DNA of 64,000 nt, taken from an uncultured Bacteroidales bacterium. Its GTDB lineage: Bacteria > Bacteroidota > Bacteroidia > Bacteroidales > CAIWKO01. The position numbers and the translations under genes are program-made. The stretch's first letter is position 1. The number at the start of each line of letters is the position of its first letter. The stretch covers positions 1 to 64,000 of the forward strand of contig CAIWKO010000036.1 of NCBI GenBank assembly GCA_903913285.1, in the 5' to 3' direction. Of this stretch, positions 18,256-26,105 are shown piece by piece. The notes beneath the pieces are model-generated. The model was not told the DNA's origin and made no database searches. It saw only the letters and a list, made by a program, of their open reading frames with translations.

Positions 18256-18281
18256 TAGGAAATACAAGTAAAAACGCATTT

Positions 18282-19472
18282 ATGTTCAACGAAAGGCACT
18301 TATTTTTCGATCACGTGGCTCAAACATCCGAAGCGCCTCTGGCTATAGAAATATCGAATGCTGAAGGTGTGTTTCTATATGGTAAAGAACAGCAACGCTA
18401 TTTCGATCTGATATCGGGTGTGAGTGTGAGCAACGCGGGACACAAAAACCCCGTGGTGAATAAAGCCGTTGTTGAACAAATTAACGCTTATTCGCACCTG
18501 ATGGTGTATGGCGAGTTGATACAATCGCCGCAAACCCGCTATGCCGCTTTTTTAGCCTCGCTCCTGCCCGATTCGCTGAATAATGTATACTTTGTCAATT
18601 CCGGCAGTGAAGCTATTGAAGGCGCCATGAAACTTGCCAAACGCTATACAGGGCGCACCGAAATCGTTGCGTTTAAAAATGCCTACCACGGAAGCTCGCA
18701 AGGCGCATTGAGCCTTATGGGCAACGAAGACTTTAAACGTTCGTTCAGGCCGCTGCTGCCCGATATTCGTTTCCTTGAGTTTAACAACACCAACGATTTT
18801 CAGCTTATAAGCGATAAAACAGCCTGCGTGGTGATAGAACCCATACAGGGCGAAGCAGGCATCATACTTCCACGCGATGGTTTTTTGCAGCAACTTGCCG
18901 AACGCTGCAAAGCCACGGGCGCTCTGCTTATATTTGACGAAATTCAAACCGGGGTTTGCCGCACGGGGCTGAATTTCGCTTTTGAACATTATAATGTTGT
19001 GCCCGATGTGTTGGTGCTGGCAAAAGCGTTGGGCGGCGGAATGCCGCTGGGCGCTTTTATTGCTTCGAAAGAGGTTATGCATTGTTTGACCCACAATCCG
19101 GTTTTAGGACATATCACTACTTTTGGCGGGCATCCGCTTAGTTGTGCCGCTGGTTTGGCTGCTTTCGCTTATTTGAATGCAACTTTGCAAGCCGGCGAAG
19201 TAGCCGATAAAGCCCAACTGTTCTGCAGTTTGCTGGCTTCGCACAAAAACGTTAAAGAAATACGCTATAAAGGTTTGCTGATGGCTATTGAACTGGGCAG
19301 CGCCGAAAAGCTGCATCAGTTTATCAAATTGGGTGTGGAAAAAGGTTTTGTTTCCGACTGGTTCTTGTTTTGCGACACCGCTTTCCGCATCTCGCCCCCG
19401 CTCACCATCACCATGGATGAGATACAACAAGTGTCCGCACTGATAGTTGAAGTGCTGGATACGCTCGATTGA
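18282..19472 (+). CDS. Class III PLP-dependent aminotransferase
   Basis: 396 residues. The class III motifs are complete: SGSEAIEGAMKLAKRYTG (residues 107-124, phosphate-binding), AYHGSSQGALSLMG, PIQGEAGI, LLIFDEIQTGVCRTG (Asp219 contacts the PLP pyridine), and LAKALGGGMPLGAF with the Schiff-base Lys248. Relatives include acetylornithine, 4-aminobutyrate and ornithine aminotransferases. The neighbours do not specify the substrate, and no arginine-pathway genes are nearby. The GC content is visibly higher than in the AT-rich genes at 9-12 kb or 26-31 kb. It is divergent from the Usp gene. Confidence 0.9.
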   Translation: MFNERHLFFDHVAQTSEAPLAIEISNAEGVFLYGKEQQRYFDLISGVSVSNAGHKNPVVNKAVVEQINAYSHLMVYGELIQSPQTRYAAFLASLLPDSLNNVYFVNSGSEAIEGAMKLAKRYTGRTEIVAFKNAYHGSSQGALSLMGNEDFKRSFRPLLPDIRFLEFNNTNDFQLISDKTACVVIEPIQGEAGIILPRDGFLQQLAERCKATGALLIFDEIQTGVCRTGLNFAFEHYNVVPDVLVLAKALGGGMPLGAFIASKEVMHCLTHNPVLGHITTFGGHPLSCAAGLAAFAYLNATLQAGEVADKAQLFCSLLASHKNVKEIRYKGLLMAIELGSAEKLHQFIKLGVEKGFVSDWFLFCDTAFRISPPLTITMDEIQQVSALIVEVLDTLD

Positions 19473-19490
19473 TCTGCTGAATTCTACAAT

Positions 19491-20021
19491 TTATTTCTTC
19501 CTGCTATCGTTCAAAAACAGCGGATTGCTCCAGAATATAATGCTTTGGTTGCTTCTGTCGCCAAGTATGTTTTCGAAATCCTCGTGGCTTTTGCACCAGG
19601 CCGAATCGATGAAAATAAAACCAAAACGGGTGGATTCTACATTGCGGAACCGGCTTTCATCGTAGCGGATGACAGTTGTTTTATACACCAGACTGTCCTT
19701 AGGTTTTACATGCCTGATAACGGGCAAATTATCATCGCAATCCCACGTACACATATCAACATAATCGTTGTTTATCAGAAAATTCTCGTACCACGAACAA
19801 CTCATGGTCCAGAATGCAACGGGATGTTTCGAGCGGTTTATTACCGAAAGATTTACTTCAAATGATTTACGTTCTACGCTGTCGTTCAGGGTGGAAGTGT
19901 AAATACGTTTCACGGTGGCCCGCACAATAACATCGGGTGTGCGGTATTGTTTTTCGTGGCTGCAAGCCCCCAGCACCATCAGCAGCGAAACATAAAAAAG
20001 GTGTTTACAATACGTTTTCAT
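19491..20021 (-). CDS. Hypothetical lipoprotein
   Basis: 176 residues with a type II signal peptide ending at the lipobox VLGAC (Cys20), so it is predicted to be membrane-anchored. The mature part contains a beta-rich region (VIVRATVKRIYTSTL ... KSFEVNLSVINRSKHPVAFWTMSCSWYENF) that reads like an Ig-like domain. Several cysteines follow (MSCSWY, MCTWDCDD, AWCKSH) and might form disulphides. I do not recognise a family. It follows the gene at 20026-20730 by four bases on the same strand, so the two are probably co-transcribed. Confidence 0.75.
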   Translation of the reverse strand: MKTYCKHLFYVSLLMVLGACSHEKQYRTPDVIVRATVKRIYTSTLNDSVERKSFEVNLSVINRSKHPVAFWTMSCSWYENFLINNDYVDMCTWDCDDNLPVIRHVKPKDSLVYKTTVIRYDESRFRNVESTRFGFIFIDSAWCKSHEDFENILGDRSNQSIIFWSNPLFLNDSRKK

Positions 20022-20025
20022 ACTG

Positions 20026-20730
20026 CTATTTGTTCATGCGTTTGTAATAGTGGTCAAGTTTGCTGTTGAGTTTAGCAACCGTGCGTTTGTAGCCGCTTTC
20101 CAAAGGCAGCGTGGAGAACATTCTGACAAAATACGGAAACGGATGTCGCAGCTGCACAAATTGTTCGCTTTTAACCACTAAACCCCAAACACCCATATCT
20201 GAACTGCCATAATAGCGCGGCTGTTTTTCGATGCCATTCTTGGTATGCACATCATAATAGCCATCGAAATATTTGGCTGTATCCTGCTCTTTAACTGTGA
20301 ATTCGGCCAACAGAAAGTCTTTTTTCGCAAACTTAATAGTGGTATCGGGCTGCATGTTGTCGTTCAAAAAAGTAAGCTTATCGAACTGCTTATCTGCCAG
20401 TAAAGCCGAATTATTGCTTAACACAAAATAAACGGGGCAAAAGTTAAAGCTGCTTTTGAAGGCCGAAATTATCAGTGCATTGGTTGTATTCTGTTCTTTC
20501 AGGAGTTTGTCGGCCTTTTCGTACTTGCCCGATCGTATCAATGCTTCTATCGAGTTTTTTTTTGTTTGCAGGCGCACCACCAGTGCATTGTTTTTCAGAA
20601 AGTTTATTTGTTGTTTGCACAAAAGTTTTACTTGTTTTTGCGCACTGAGTTTCTTGTGGGTGCTTTCGGTCTGCGCTAAAACCGCTGCCGATAAAAACAG
20701 CACGGCGATCAGCATTACAATTGGTTTCAT
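20026..20730 (-). CDS. Hypothetical exported protein
   Basis: 234 residues with a signal peptide (about 1-19, LFLSAAVLAQ). The mature protein is basic and helical at first (KLSAQKQVKLLCKQQINFLKNNALVVRLQTKKNSIEALI). A mixed segment follows, including CPVYFVLSNNSALL and DGYYDVHTKNGIEKQPRYYGSSDMGVWGLVV. The end is tyrosine- and lysine-rich. No known domain is recognised; the region around residues 140-210 suggests a small beta domain. It lies directly upstream of the lipoprotein gene at 19491 on the same strand, suggesting a two-gene envelope operon. Confidence 0.72.
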   Translation of the reverse strand: MKPIVMLIAVLFLSAAVLAQTESTHKKLSAQKQVKLLCKQQINFLKNNALVVRLQTKKNSIEALIRSGKYEKADKLLKEQNTTNALIISAFKSSFNFCPVYFVLSNNSALLADKQFDKLTFLNDNMQPDTTIKFAKKDFLLAEFTVKEQDTAKYFDGYYDVHTKNGIEKQPRYYGSSDMGVWGLVVKSEQFVQLRHPFPYFVRMFSTLPLESGYKRTVAKLNSKLDHYYKRMNK

Positions 20731-20798
20731 TTTGATGGTATGGATAATTTATATTACAAAGATATTATTTTTTTGGGGATTGGTGATTTGAAATAAAA

Positions 20799-20840
20799 CC
20801 ACTGAGACATGGAGAGCACGGAGGAAAACACAGAGGAATT
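20799..20840. repeat. Short imperfect repeat of the CACnGAG type
   Basis: Between the minus-strand genes at 20730 and 20851 the sequence repeats ACTGAGACA, TGGAGAGCA, CGGAGGAAAA and CACAGAGGAA. This is an imperfect 9-11 base unit built on nGAGnnCA. It is not coding and its function is unknown. Confidence 0.55.
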
Positions 20841-20850
20841 GTGCGATCGT

Positions 20851-21612
20851 TTATTTTTTATTGTTAAAGATATATTCTAACCCAAGATCAAAATAGATAC
20901 TGCTGTGCTCATCAAAAAGACATCGACCTTGTTTATCCCCCAAATAAACATCATTATTTGCCTTGTAGGCGTATGAAAATTTTATATTCAGAAATAAGGA
21001 CCCGGTTAATTTTTGATTATAGGCCAATCCTACTAATAACGATGTGTTACAAAAATAATTAATATTTAAGGAATTATTTGGTGTCGATCCACTACTCCAG
21101 GGTGAAGGACTATAATTTTCCATATTTATCTCTTCTTGTAGTTTTAAATTATGAGCATTGTTATAATTAAATGGATTCGTAATTACCACACCTAAAAACG
21201 GACGAAATCTCCATATCTTAACGGATAATGTAATAGGAATATTCCAGTACGAAATTTTATCAATAAGCGTGATCTTTTCTAAGGATAGTTCATGGTAGTA
21301 ATTGCAGGTACTCAGGTAAAAGCCCGTGGTCAATTTTATTATTCCAAAATATTTGGAGATTAAAACACCACCGCCATAATTAAAAGTGTTTTTAATGTGT
21401 TTTCCAGAAGACTGGTTCTCGTATGAATGTATATAATAATACGGTAAATGAAAGAATAACTCCGCAGAAAATCTTTTATCTCTTAAAATATTAGGGTCCG
21501 GATCAGTTTTAGCAGCACTATCAGCATTTATGTTTTGAGCAGACGCCGAAACCAACCCAAGCAGCAACAAGGATATTAAAATAAAAGAAAAACGTGTGGC
21601 TGAACCTTTCAT
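20851..21612 (-). CDS. Outer-membrane beta-barrel-like hypothetical protein
   Basis: 253 residues with a signal peptide (about 1-25, ending SASAQ). The mature sequence shows alternating hydrophobic and polar strands rich in Tyr, Phe and Asn, for example RFSAELFFHLPYYYIHSYEN, GVLISKYFGIIKLTTGFYLSTCNYY and TSLLVGLAYNQKLTGSLFLNIKFSYAYK. It ends in FDLGLEYIFNNKK, with an aromatic close to the C-terminus as in barrel proteins. An outer-membrane beta barrel of the PorT/OmpW size class is likely. No specific family is recognised and the cargo or function is unknown. Confidence 0.72.
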   Translation of the reverse strand: MKGSATRFSFILISLLLLGLVSASAQNINADSAAKTDPDPNILRDKRFSAELFFHLPYYYIHSYENQSSGKHIKNTFNYGGGVLISKYFGIIKLTTGFYLSTCNYYHELSLEKITLIDKISYWNIPITLSVKIWRFRPFLGVVITNPFNYNNAHNLKLQEEINMENYSPSPWSSGSTPNNSLNINYFCNTSLLVGLAYNQKLTGSLFLNIKFSYAYKANNDVYLGDKQGRCLFDEHSSIYFDLGLEYIFNNKK

Positions 21613-21733
21613 GTTGGGAGCGGTTTTAATAAACGTTATATTTCCCCAAAATTTGCAACTTTACACTATCCATTTCCCCTCAAAATTACAAATAAAATCC
21701 AAATGAAGGATGAAATTAATAAGGTGATTAGTG

Positions 21734-21757
21734 ACCCGCCTGAATTAATTCAGGCGG
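21734..21757. repeat. Perfect 24-base palindrome
   Basis: The arms CCCGCCTGAATT and AATTCAGGCGGG join without a spacer. It lies in a non-coding gap (21613-21883) and is flanked on the right by GCAGG, which partly repeats the arm. It could be a cruciform or hairpin, a REP-like element, or a transcription end signal for the minus-strand gene at 20851. No T-run follows, so a classic terminator is unlikely. Confidence 0.7.
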
Positions 21758-21883
21758 GCAGGTTTGCGATTTGATTAGCCAAAAGCCATAAGCTCACGAA
21801 CCATTATTTTGGGGTATGACAGGCAGATTTTGTTTTACAAATTATTAAAATTCGTATCTTTATATCGGCAATAGTTAACACAA

Positions 21884-23395
21884 ATGTCGAAGCATAAAAA
21901 GAAGAAAATAAATTTGCGCAACCTCGCTAAGGTTGCTACTGCACAAAGAAAGAACGAGTATTTGCGCAAAATACGCAAAGTGCTCGATGTTATCGAATGC
22001 GGACATCTGTTAAAGCTTATCGATATGCGCGAATTGGAAATTATTTACCAGTTTCGCTGCAAAGCCATCCAAATTGTTGTTGCCGAAAACGATTTTATGC
22101 CCGGCCGAAAACTGAAATGGATACGCAGGCTGGTGGCGGCTATGCTGAAACGCTACGAGGTGAAACTGATGGCCGATAAAGGCTCGGTTGATCTGGATAC
22201 TTTTTTTACAGCCGGTGCAACCCTCATTGTTTATTACAGGATGCTGGACGCGGAAGATTATAAGAATGCCGCCCTGGTTAAAAAAACTCTGGAACCTTTT
22301 TATGAATACCGCCTCCACATCAAAGAAGCCTACGAGCATCTGATTCAAATTACAAAAACCGCGAGCCTGATGCTGAGCGATATGACCAAACGCATGTTTT
22401 GGGCCAGCATCGACCTGAATCTGGCAAACAAGGATATGGGCATTGGCTATCATGTTATTTGGCACAGCGTGGTGCCCGAACGCATACATGTGACCATTAA
22501 AGGCGAAAACCATCTTGCCTACCGGCTGGGTTTGCCCGAATTTAAAATCGGGCCCAAATGGGTGAGCGTGGATGCTAAAGCAAACAATTTGCCGGTTGAG
22601 GGCGATGCACACGAGATGGATGTGTATATTCAGGAACATGCCCTGCGCCGCCTGTTTGAACGCAACGATTGCATCAGCCGCGAAACCATTATGCTCGAAC
22701 TGATACGCGCATTCGAAAATCCCGTTATGAACTATCATGCCGACACCGGCATGGTTTTTATCGATTTTAATCTGTATAAAATAAAAACAGGCTACCTGCT
22801 GGCCAGTATCAGCAACAAGCGTTTGATCATTCGTACGTTTTTGTTTATCACCTATATTGAAACTCCCGAAGGCGACTTGCTACGCAAAAACACGGGTTTG
22901 AAAAAAAGTGACATTGAGTTTCTGGAGTTAGATAAGCTTAGCACATTTATGACTGCCGAGATATACGAAAACAAGCAGATCAAGCATATTTTTGTGGAAG
23001 CAGGATGCCGTTCGCTCTATAAGCTGTATAACATACTGAAGGAAAAAAATATTACCATAAGCAAACATCCCAACACCTCGCTGATTGAAGATTATCTGGG
23101 TATCGACCTGGCAAAAGAATATCTGGAAGAAGAAGATGAAGAAGAAGAAACAGAAACAGAAACAGAAACTGAAGAAGTGGACGAAGAAGAAGATATTGCG
23201 GCTGATGCCGGCGATGAAGGTAAGCCGGATGATGAAGAGGAAGAAGATACCAGCACTCTGGGTATTTGGAAAAAATCAAATGTAAGCACAAAAATTATGC
23301 TGCTGCTGTTTGGTGTGCCTATTATAATTATTGCGGTGTGTATAGGACTCGGCAAATTGATTGCCCGGAGCATAAAAAGAATGAGAAATGGATAA
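21884..23395 (+). CDS. Uncharacterised protein with acidic linker and C-terminal membrane anchor
   Basis: 503 residues. The N-terminus is strongly basic (MSKHKKKKINLRNLAKVATAQRKNEYLRKIRK) without a signal peptide. Residues ~30-400 form a soluble mixed alpha/beta region including HVIWHSVVPERIHVTIKGEN and IQEHALRRLFERNDCISRET. Residues ~410-460 are a low-complexity acidic stretch of Glu, Asp and Thr. A single transmembrane helix (about 473-495, IMLLLFGVPIIIIAVCIGLG) and a basic tail (ARSIKRMRNG) follow. This suggests a tail-anchored cytoplasmic protein. The family is not recognised. The stop overlaps the next gene by eight bases, so the two are coupled. Confidence 0.8.
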   Translation: MSKHKKKKINLRNLAKVATAQRKNEYLRKIRKVLDVIECGHLLKLIDMRELEIIYQFRCKAIQIVVAENDFMPGRKLKWIRRLVAAMLKRYEVKLMADKGSVDLDTFFTAGATLIVYYRMLDAEDYKNAALVKKTLEPFYEYRLHIKEAYEHLIQITKTASLMLSDMTKRMFWASIDLNLANKDMGIGYHVIWHSVVPERIHVTIKGENHLAYRLGLPEFKIGPKWVSVDAKANNLPVEGDAHEMDVYIQEHALRRLFERNDCISRETIMLELIRAFENPVMNYHADTGMVFIDFNLYKIKTGYLLASISNKRLIIRTFLFITYIETPEGDLLRKNTGLKKSDIEFLELDKLSTFMTAEIYENKQIKHIFVEAGCRSLYKLYNILKEKNITISKHPNTSLIEDYLGIDLAKEYLEEEDEEEETETETETEEVDEEEDIAADAGDEGKPDDEEEEDTSTLGIWKKSNVSTKIMLLLFGVPIIIIAVCIGLGKLIARSIKRMRNG

Positions 23396-23984
23396 TCTTG
23401 TTGATCTGGAAAAATTTGCCAATATCGGTGAGGCTGATAAATTGATCACCTTGCTGGAGGCTAAGAATATTGAATTTTTTGTGGATGATACCAACTCAAG
23501 ATATACGCTGGTGCCCACAAGTGATACGATCTTTAATAATATCGTCGTCAAGGTTAAAGAAGAAGATCTCGAAAAAGCCAATGATGTGCTTGCCAAATAT
23601 TTTGAGAAGAATATTTATGAAGATGACGACAGAGGATATGGCCACACGCTCGCCAAGAAATATCATATTCGGCACAAGGAAAAAACCGAAAATAAGAACA
23701 GGAAAAATTTAGCATGGAATTTTAATCGTTTTAATCCCAGCCCGCTTTTGATGGCTGCAATAATATTCTCGTTCACGATGTTATTGTTGATCTCGAGCGA
23801 TATGTTTATCGGGGTGAGTTTGGGGCGTTTCTATCAGGGAATATCCACTCACGGTGATAAGATCACTATAAAAGAAATACCCGACCATTTATTCTACTAC
23901 TTGTTTGTGTCAACTCCATTAGCCGTTTATATGTATTTTTTGATGCGAAAAAAGAAGAAGGAAGAAGATGATAATAAGCGGTAA
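23388..23984 (+). CDS. DUF2007-like domain membrane protein
   Basis: 198 residues. Residues ~1-75 (VDLEKFANIGEADKLITLLEAKNIEFFVDDTNSRY ... NIVVKVKEEDLEKANDVLAKYFEK) match the DUF2007/putative signal-transducing fold also found at the start of the Usp protein at 17108. After a basic linker (KKYHIRHKEKTENKNRKN), two transmembrane helices follow (about 119-143 and 168-185) and then a very basic end (RKKKKEEDDNKR). It overlaps the preceding gene by eight bases. Together they look like a coupled pair of membrane-associated proteins, possibly interacting; the function is unknown. Confidence 0.8.
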   Translation: MDNLVDLEKFANIGEADKLITLLEAKNIEFFVDDTNSRYTLVPTSDTIFNNIVVKVKEEDLEKANDVLAKYFEKNIYEDDDRGYGHTLAKKYHIRHKEKTENKNRKNLAWNFNRFNPSPLLMAAIIFSFTMLLLISSDMFIGVSLGRFYQGISTHGDKITIKEIPDHLFYYLFVSTPLAVYMYFLMRKKKKEEDDNKR

Positions 23985-24020
23985 TTAAAAAATATTGTTG
24001 CAAAACAAACGCCTCAAATA

Positions 24021-24102
24021 AAAAAGGGCGTATCCTCTGCGCCTTGAAAATGATATGCTATAAAAATGAAAAAGGGCGTATCCTCTATGCCCCTTTCTTT
24101 TT
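24021..24102 (+). terminator. Duplicated hairpin sequence ending in a terminator
   Basis: The 18-mer AAAAAGGGCGTATCCTCT occurs at 24021-24038 and 24069-24086. Both copies can fold: the first with GCGCCTT, the second with ATGCCCCTTT. The second is followed by TTTCTTTTTT, giving a rho-independent terminator for the operon ending at 23984. Confidence 0.65.
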
Positions 24103-24184
24103 TCAATATTTTCAGCCATTAGCCATGTGCCACGAGCCATAACTTCCGGCTTCCGACTTCGGTCTTCGTGCTTTTACCTTTTAC

Positions 24185-24922
24185 CTATACAATCAGCGAA
24201 CTCCATATATCGCCATTGGGGCCGTAGCTGGCATTTTTGCCGCCATACATGTAACGGGCATAATACCACGCACGTTTGCCTATCTGCGCCTGGGTGAACA
24301 AACGCGTGTATATTCCGCGTTTGGTAATGCCGTCGTAGTCAAATGCCGATATGTCGGGGGCAGTTGTTACCGAGGCTTCAGTGATCACCAAAAATACCTG
24401 AATATCTTTAACCCCTTCGGGTTTTGCCCGGCTTTTTTCACCATACAAAGTAATAACGTTCTCGTGTACCAGATGATCCATTTTTCTAACTTTACCGCTG
24501 AGGTCATTACCTGGATGAAAACCATGAACACCCACTTCGGGTGTTTTAATTTCGTCGGGAAGTTTGAGTCCCATGGCCACCTTTTGCGGGCCCGTTACAT
24601 GCGGGTTTTTTGTTATATAGCGCCCGATAAACAAGCGCAAACTGGTGTCCGAAGCATCCATTTTGCCGCTTTCGTAATCCTGGCGGGCTTCTTTTAATTC
24701 CTCCTCATCAACCTTGGTATATATACCACTGCTCTTAACGGCCCAGGCGGCGTCGTAGCGCAGTTTTTTTATGCCCGCCGTGTCGGTAAGCTTTTTCCAT
24801 TCGAGAATAGCATCGGCCGACAGACTCCAGGTGCCTATATTAATGTTTACAATTATTACAAAATTAATTTGCCATGGGTTGAAATCTTTATTTTTTACGG
24901 GGATGAAATTTTTTCCTGACAT
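24185..24922 (-). CDS. Uncharacterised Bacteroidetes protein
   Basis: 245 residues, no signal peptide. The N-terminus KNFIPVKNKDFNPWQINFV and the end KRAWYYARYMYGGKNASYGPNGDIWSSLIV recall, from memory, a widespread but uncharacterised Bacteroidetes protein type with an N-terminal helical part and a C-terminal fibronectin III-like end. The middle contains FIGRYITKNPHVTGPQKVAMGLKLPDEIKTPEV and HENVITLYGEKSRAKPEGVKDIQVFLVI, consistent with a beta-sandwich. No enzymatic motif is visible. The promoter side faces the 21-bp repeat array at 25036-25266. A stand-alone LytTR gene lies upstream on the same strand. Confidence 0.72.
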   Translation of the reverse strand: MSGKNFIPVKNKDFNPWQINFVIIVNINIGTWSLSADAILEWKKLTDTAGIKKLRYDAAWAVKSSGIYTKVDEEELKEARQDYESGKMDASDTSLRLFIGRYITKNPHVTGPQKVAMGLKLPDEIKTPEVGVHGFHPGNDLSGKVRKMDHLVHENVITLYGEKSRAKPEGVKDIQVFLVITEASVTTAPDISAFDYDGITKRGIYTRLFTQAQIGKRAWYYARYMYGGKNASYGPNGDIWSSLIV

Positions 24923-25035
24923 AACTTTAATGTTTTAAGGATGAATAAATTGTTAGCTATTTTATTGATTTATATTGTGTTATTACTTCTTTTTATACCA
25001 GTTTCTTTTTATAGTAAAGTCCGTTGTTTTTATTT

Positions 25036-25266
25036 CTAAGCCTGCTTACATTATTTCTAAGCCTGCTTACGTTTTTTCTAAGCCTGCTTACGTTTTTTCT
25101 AAGCCTGCTTACAATGTTTCTAAGCCGGTTTACAATATTTCTTAGCCGGTTTACATTATTTCTAAGCCGGTTTACATTATTTCTAAGTCGGCTTACATTA
25201 TTTCTAAGCCTGCTTACGTTTTTTCTAAGCCAGCTTACACTATTTCTTAACCGGCTTCCAATTTTC
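25036..25266. repeat. 21-bp tandem array, 11 copies in exact register
   Basis: Units start at 25036 and every 21 bases to 25246 without any length change. The shared core is CTAAGCCTGCTTAC, followed by ATTATTT or GTTTTTT. The core is nearly the palindrome TAAGCC/GGCTTA, yet every copy departs from it by one or two bases. Copies 1-4 and 9 have CTG at the centre; copies 5-7 have GGTTTA on the right arm. The array fills half of the 476-base gap between 24922 and 25399. The rest of that gap holds AT-rich sequence with no recognised feature. No spacers are present, so it is not CRISPR. Confidence 0.93.
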
Positions 25267-25398
25267 GAACCGCCGCTGAAAAACTTTTTTGCAGTGAGTA
25301 AAATGTTTCAAAGAGCGCTTTTTTTTTAAAAAACGATGTAAAGATAAAATCACAAATACCCGCTTGTATCTTTTTTCCCGTGAACGCGGAATAATTCT

Positions 25399-25785
25399 TT
25401 ATCGTGCTTTCAGTTTTTGAGCTTTTTTGTAGGCTTCCCATTGTTTAATAAACACCGGGGCCCTGCGTTCTGAAGCATATGCATGTTCCTTAATGGTGGT
25501 GAAACTAAGCTCGTAGTTTCTTCGTTCATACGGAAGACATTTGCTCACGAAGCTAAGGTTAACCATATACGATTTGTGGGGAAAGCAAAACAATTCGCGC
25601 GGCAACCATACCCACAGGCTGCGCAGGCTCACTACTTTCGACAGGCGGCGGCCGTTTTTCAGATATAGATGAATGCAGTAATCGTCGCCTTTCACGAACA
25701 CGATATCATAGAGGCAAACCCTCTTATCCTTAGGCCCCGGAAATATCAAAATTCCGTCGGGCAATAGCTGTATTTTTTGTTTCAT
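25399..25785 (-). CDS. Stand-alone LytTR-type DNA-binding protein
   Basis: 128 residues consisting almost only of a LytTR domain: RVCLYDIVFVKGDDYCIHLYLKNGRRLSKVVSLRSLWVWL, then FCFPHKSYMVNLSFVSKCLPYERRNYELSF, with the usual H-KSYMVN segment. There is no receiver domain and no linked histidine kinase, unlike AgrA/LytR-type regulators. It would act as a transcription regulator in the cytoplasm. It is divergent from the acyltransferase-like operon starting at 26106, so regulating that operon (or the gene at 24185) is plausible but inferred. Confidence 0.85.
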   Translation of the reverse strand: MKQKIQLLPDGILIFPGPKDKRVCLYDIVFVKGDDYCIHLYLKNGRRLSKVVSLRSLWVWLPRELFCFPHKSYMVNLSFVSKCLPYERRNYELSFTTIKEHAYASERRAPVFIKQWEAYKKAQKLKAR

Positions 25786-25943
25786 AACTCAATTAACTTT
25801 AGTTTGATGATATATTGATTTGTAGCTTAAAATTAATTGATATTTGGCAGATATAACTCAGGACTCATGAGTTATGCATAGAGGGATAAAGGCCAAAGCA
25901 TGGCTTGTGGCTGGTGGCTATTTTATAAAATAAAATTCGCCTC

Positions 25944-26017
25944 TCCCTCCTATTTAAAATGAAGCTTGTATATTTGTTTTAAAAGAAAACTATATCTTTA
26001 CTGGGTGAAGTAAAAAT
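25944..26017 (+). promoter_or_regulatory. Promoter module before the acyltransferase-like operon (left flanking repeat)
   Basis: This stretch lies in the 320-base gap 25786-26105. It begins TCCCTCCTATTTAAAATGAA, contains the -7 element TATATTTG (25969-25976), and ends with CTATATCTTTACTGGGTGAA. The first part recurs at 32388-32422. The whole is related to 30958-31032, on the other side of the operon and in the same orientation. It probably drives the operon. The rest of the gap shows only low-complexity sequence. Confidence 0.7.
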
Positions 26018-26105
26018 TGATAACACCAAGTCTCAAGATATACTAAAAATAACACCAATGGTACGACACAAACGTTAGCAACAAGTCCTAAAAAATAAGT
26101 ATTAA

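Noticed and set aside
22010-22738. A 242-codon open frame opposite the gene at 21884.
   Set aside because: The plus-strand frame has better codon usage, a membrane anchor and coupling to the next gene. The antisense product is His/Phe/Asn-rich without known motifs.
25036-25266. Possible CRISPR array.
   Set aside because: The units are contiguous with no unique spacers, and no cas genes are present.
25024-25329. A 101-codon open frame running through the 21-bp array.
   Set aside because: It begins at a TTG, consists of a hydrophobic seven-residue repeat with no signal or homologous fold, and is explained by the period being divisible by three. The other strand is also open.
26060-26090. ACAAACGTTAGCAACAAG before the acyltransferase-like operon resembles the end of an integron attC site.
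   Set aside because: No inverted partner half or hairpin was found near it, no further copies occur between the genes, and the genes overlap like an operon rather than separate cassettes.
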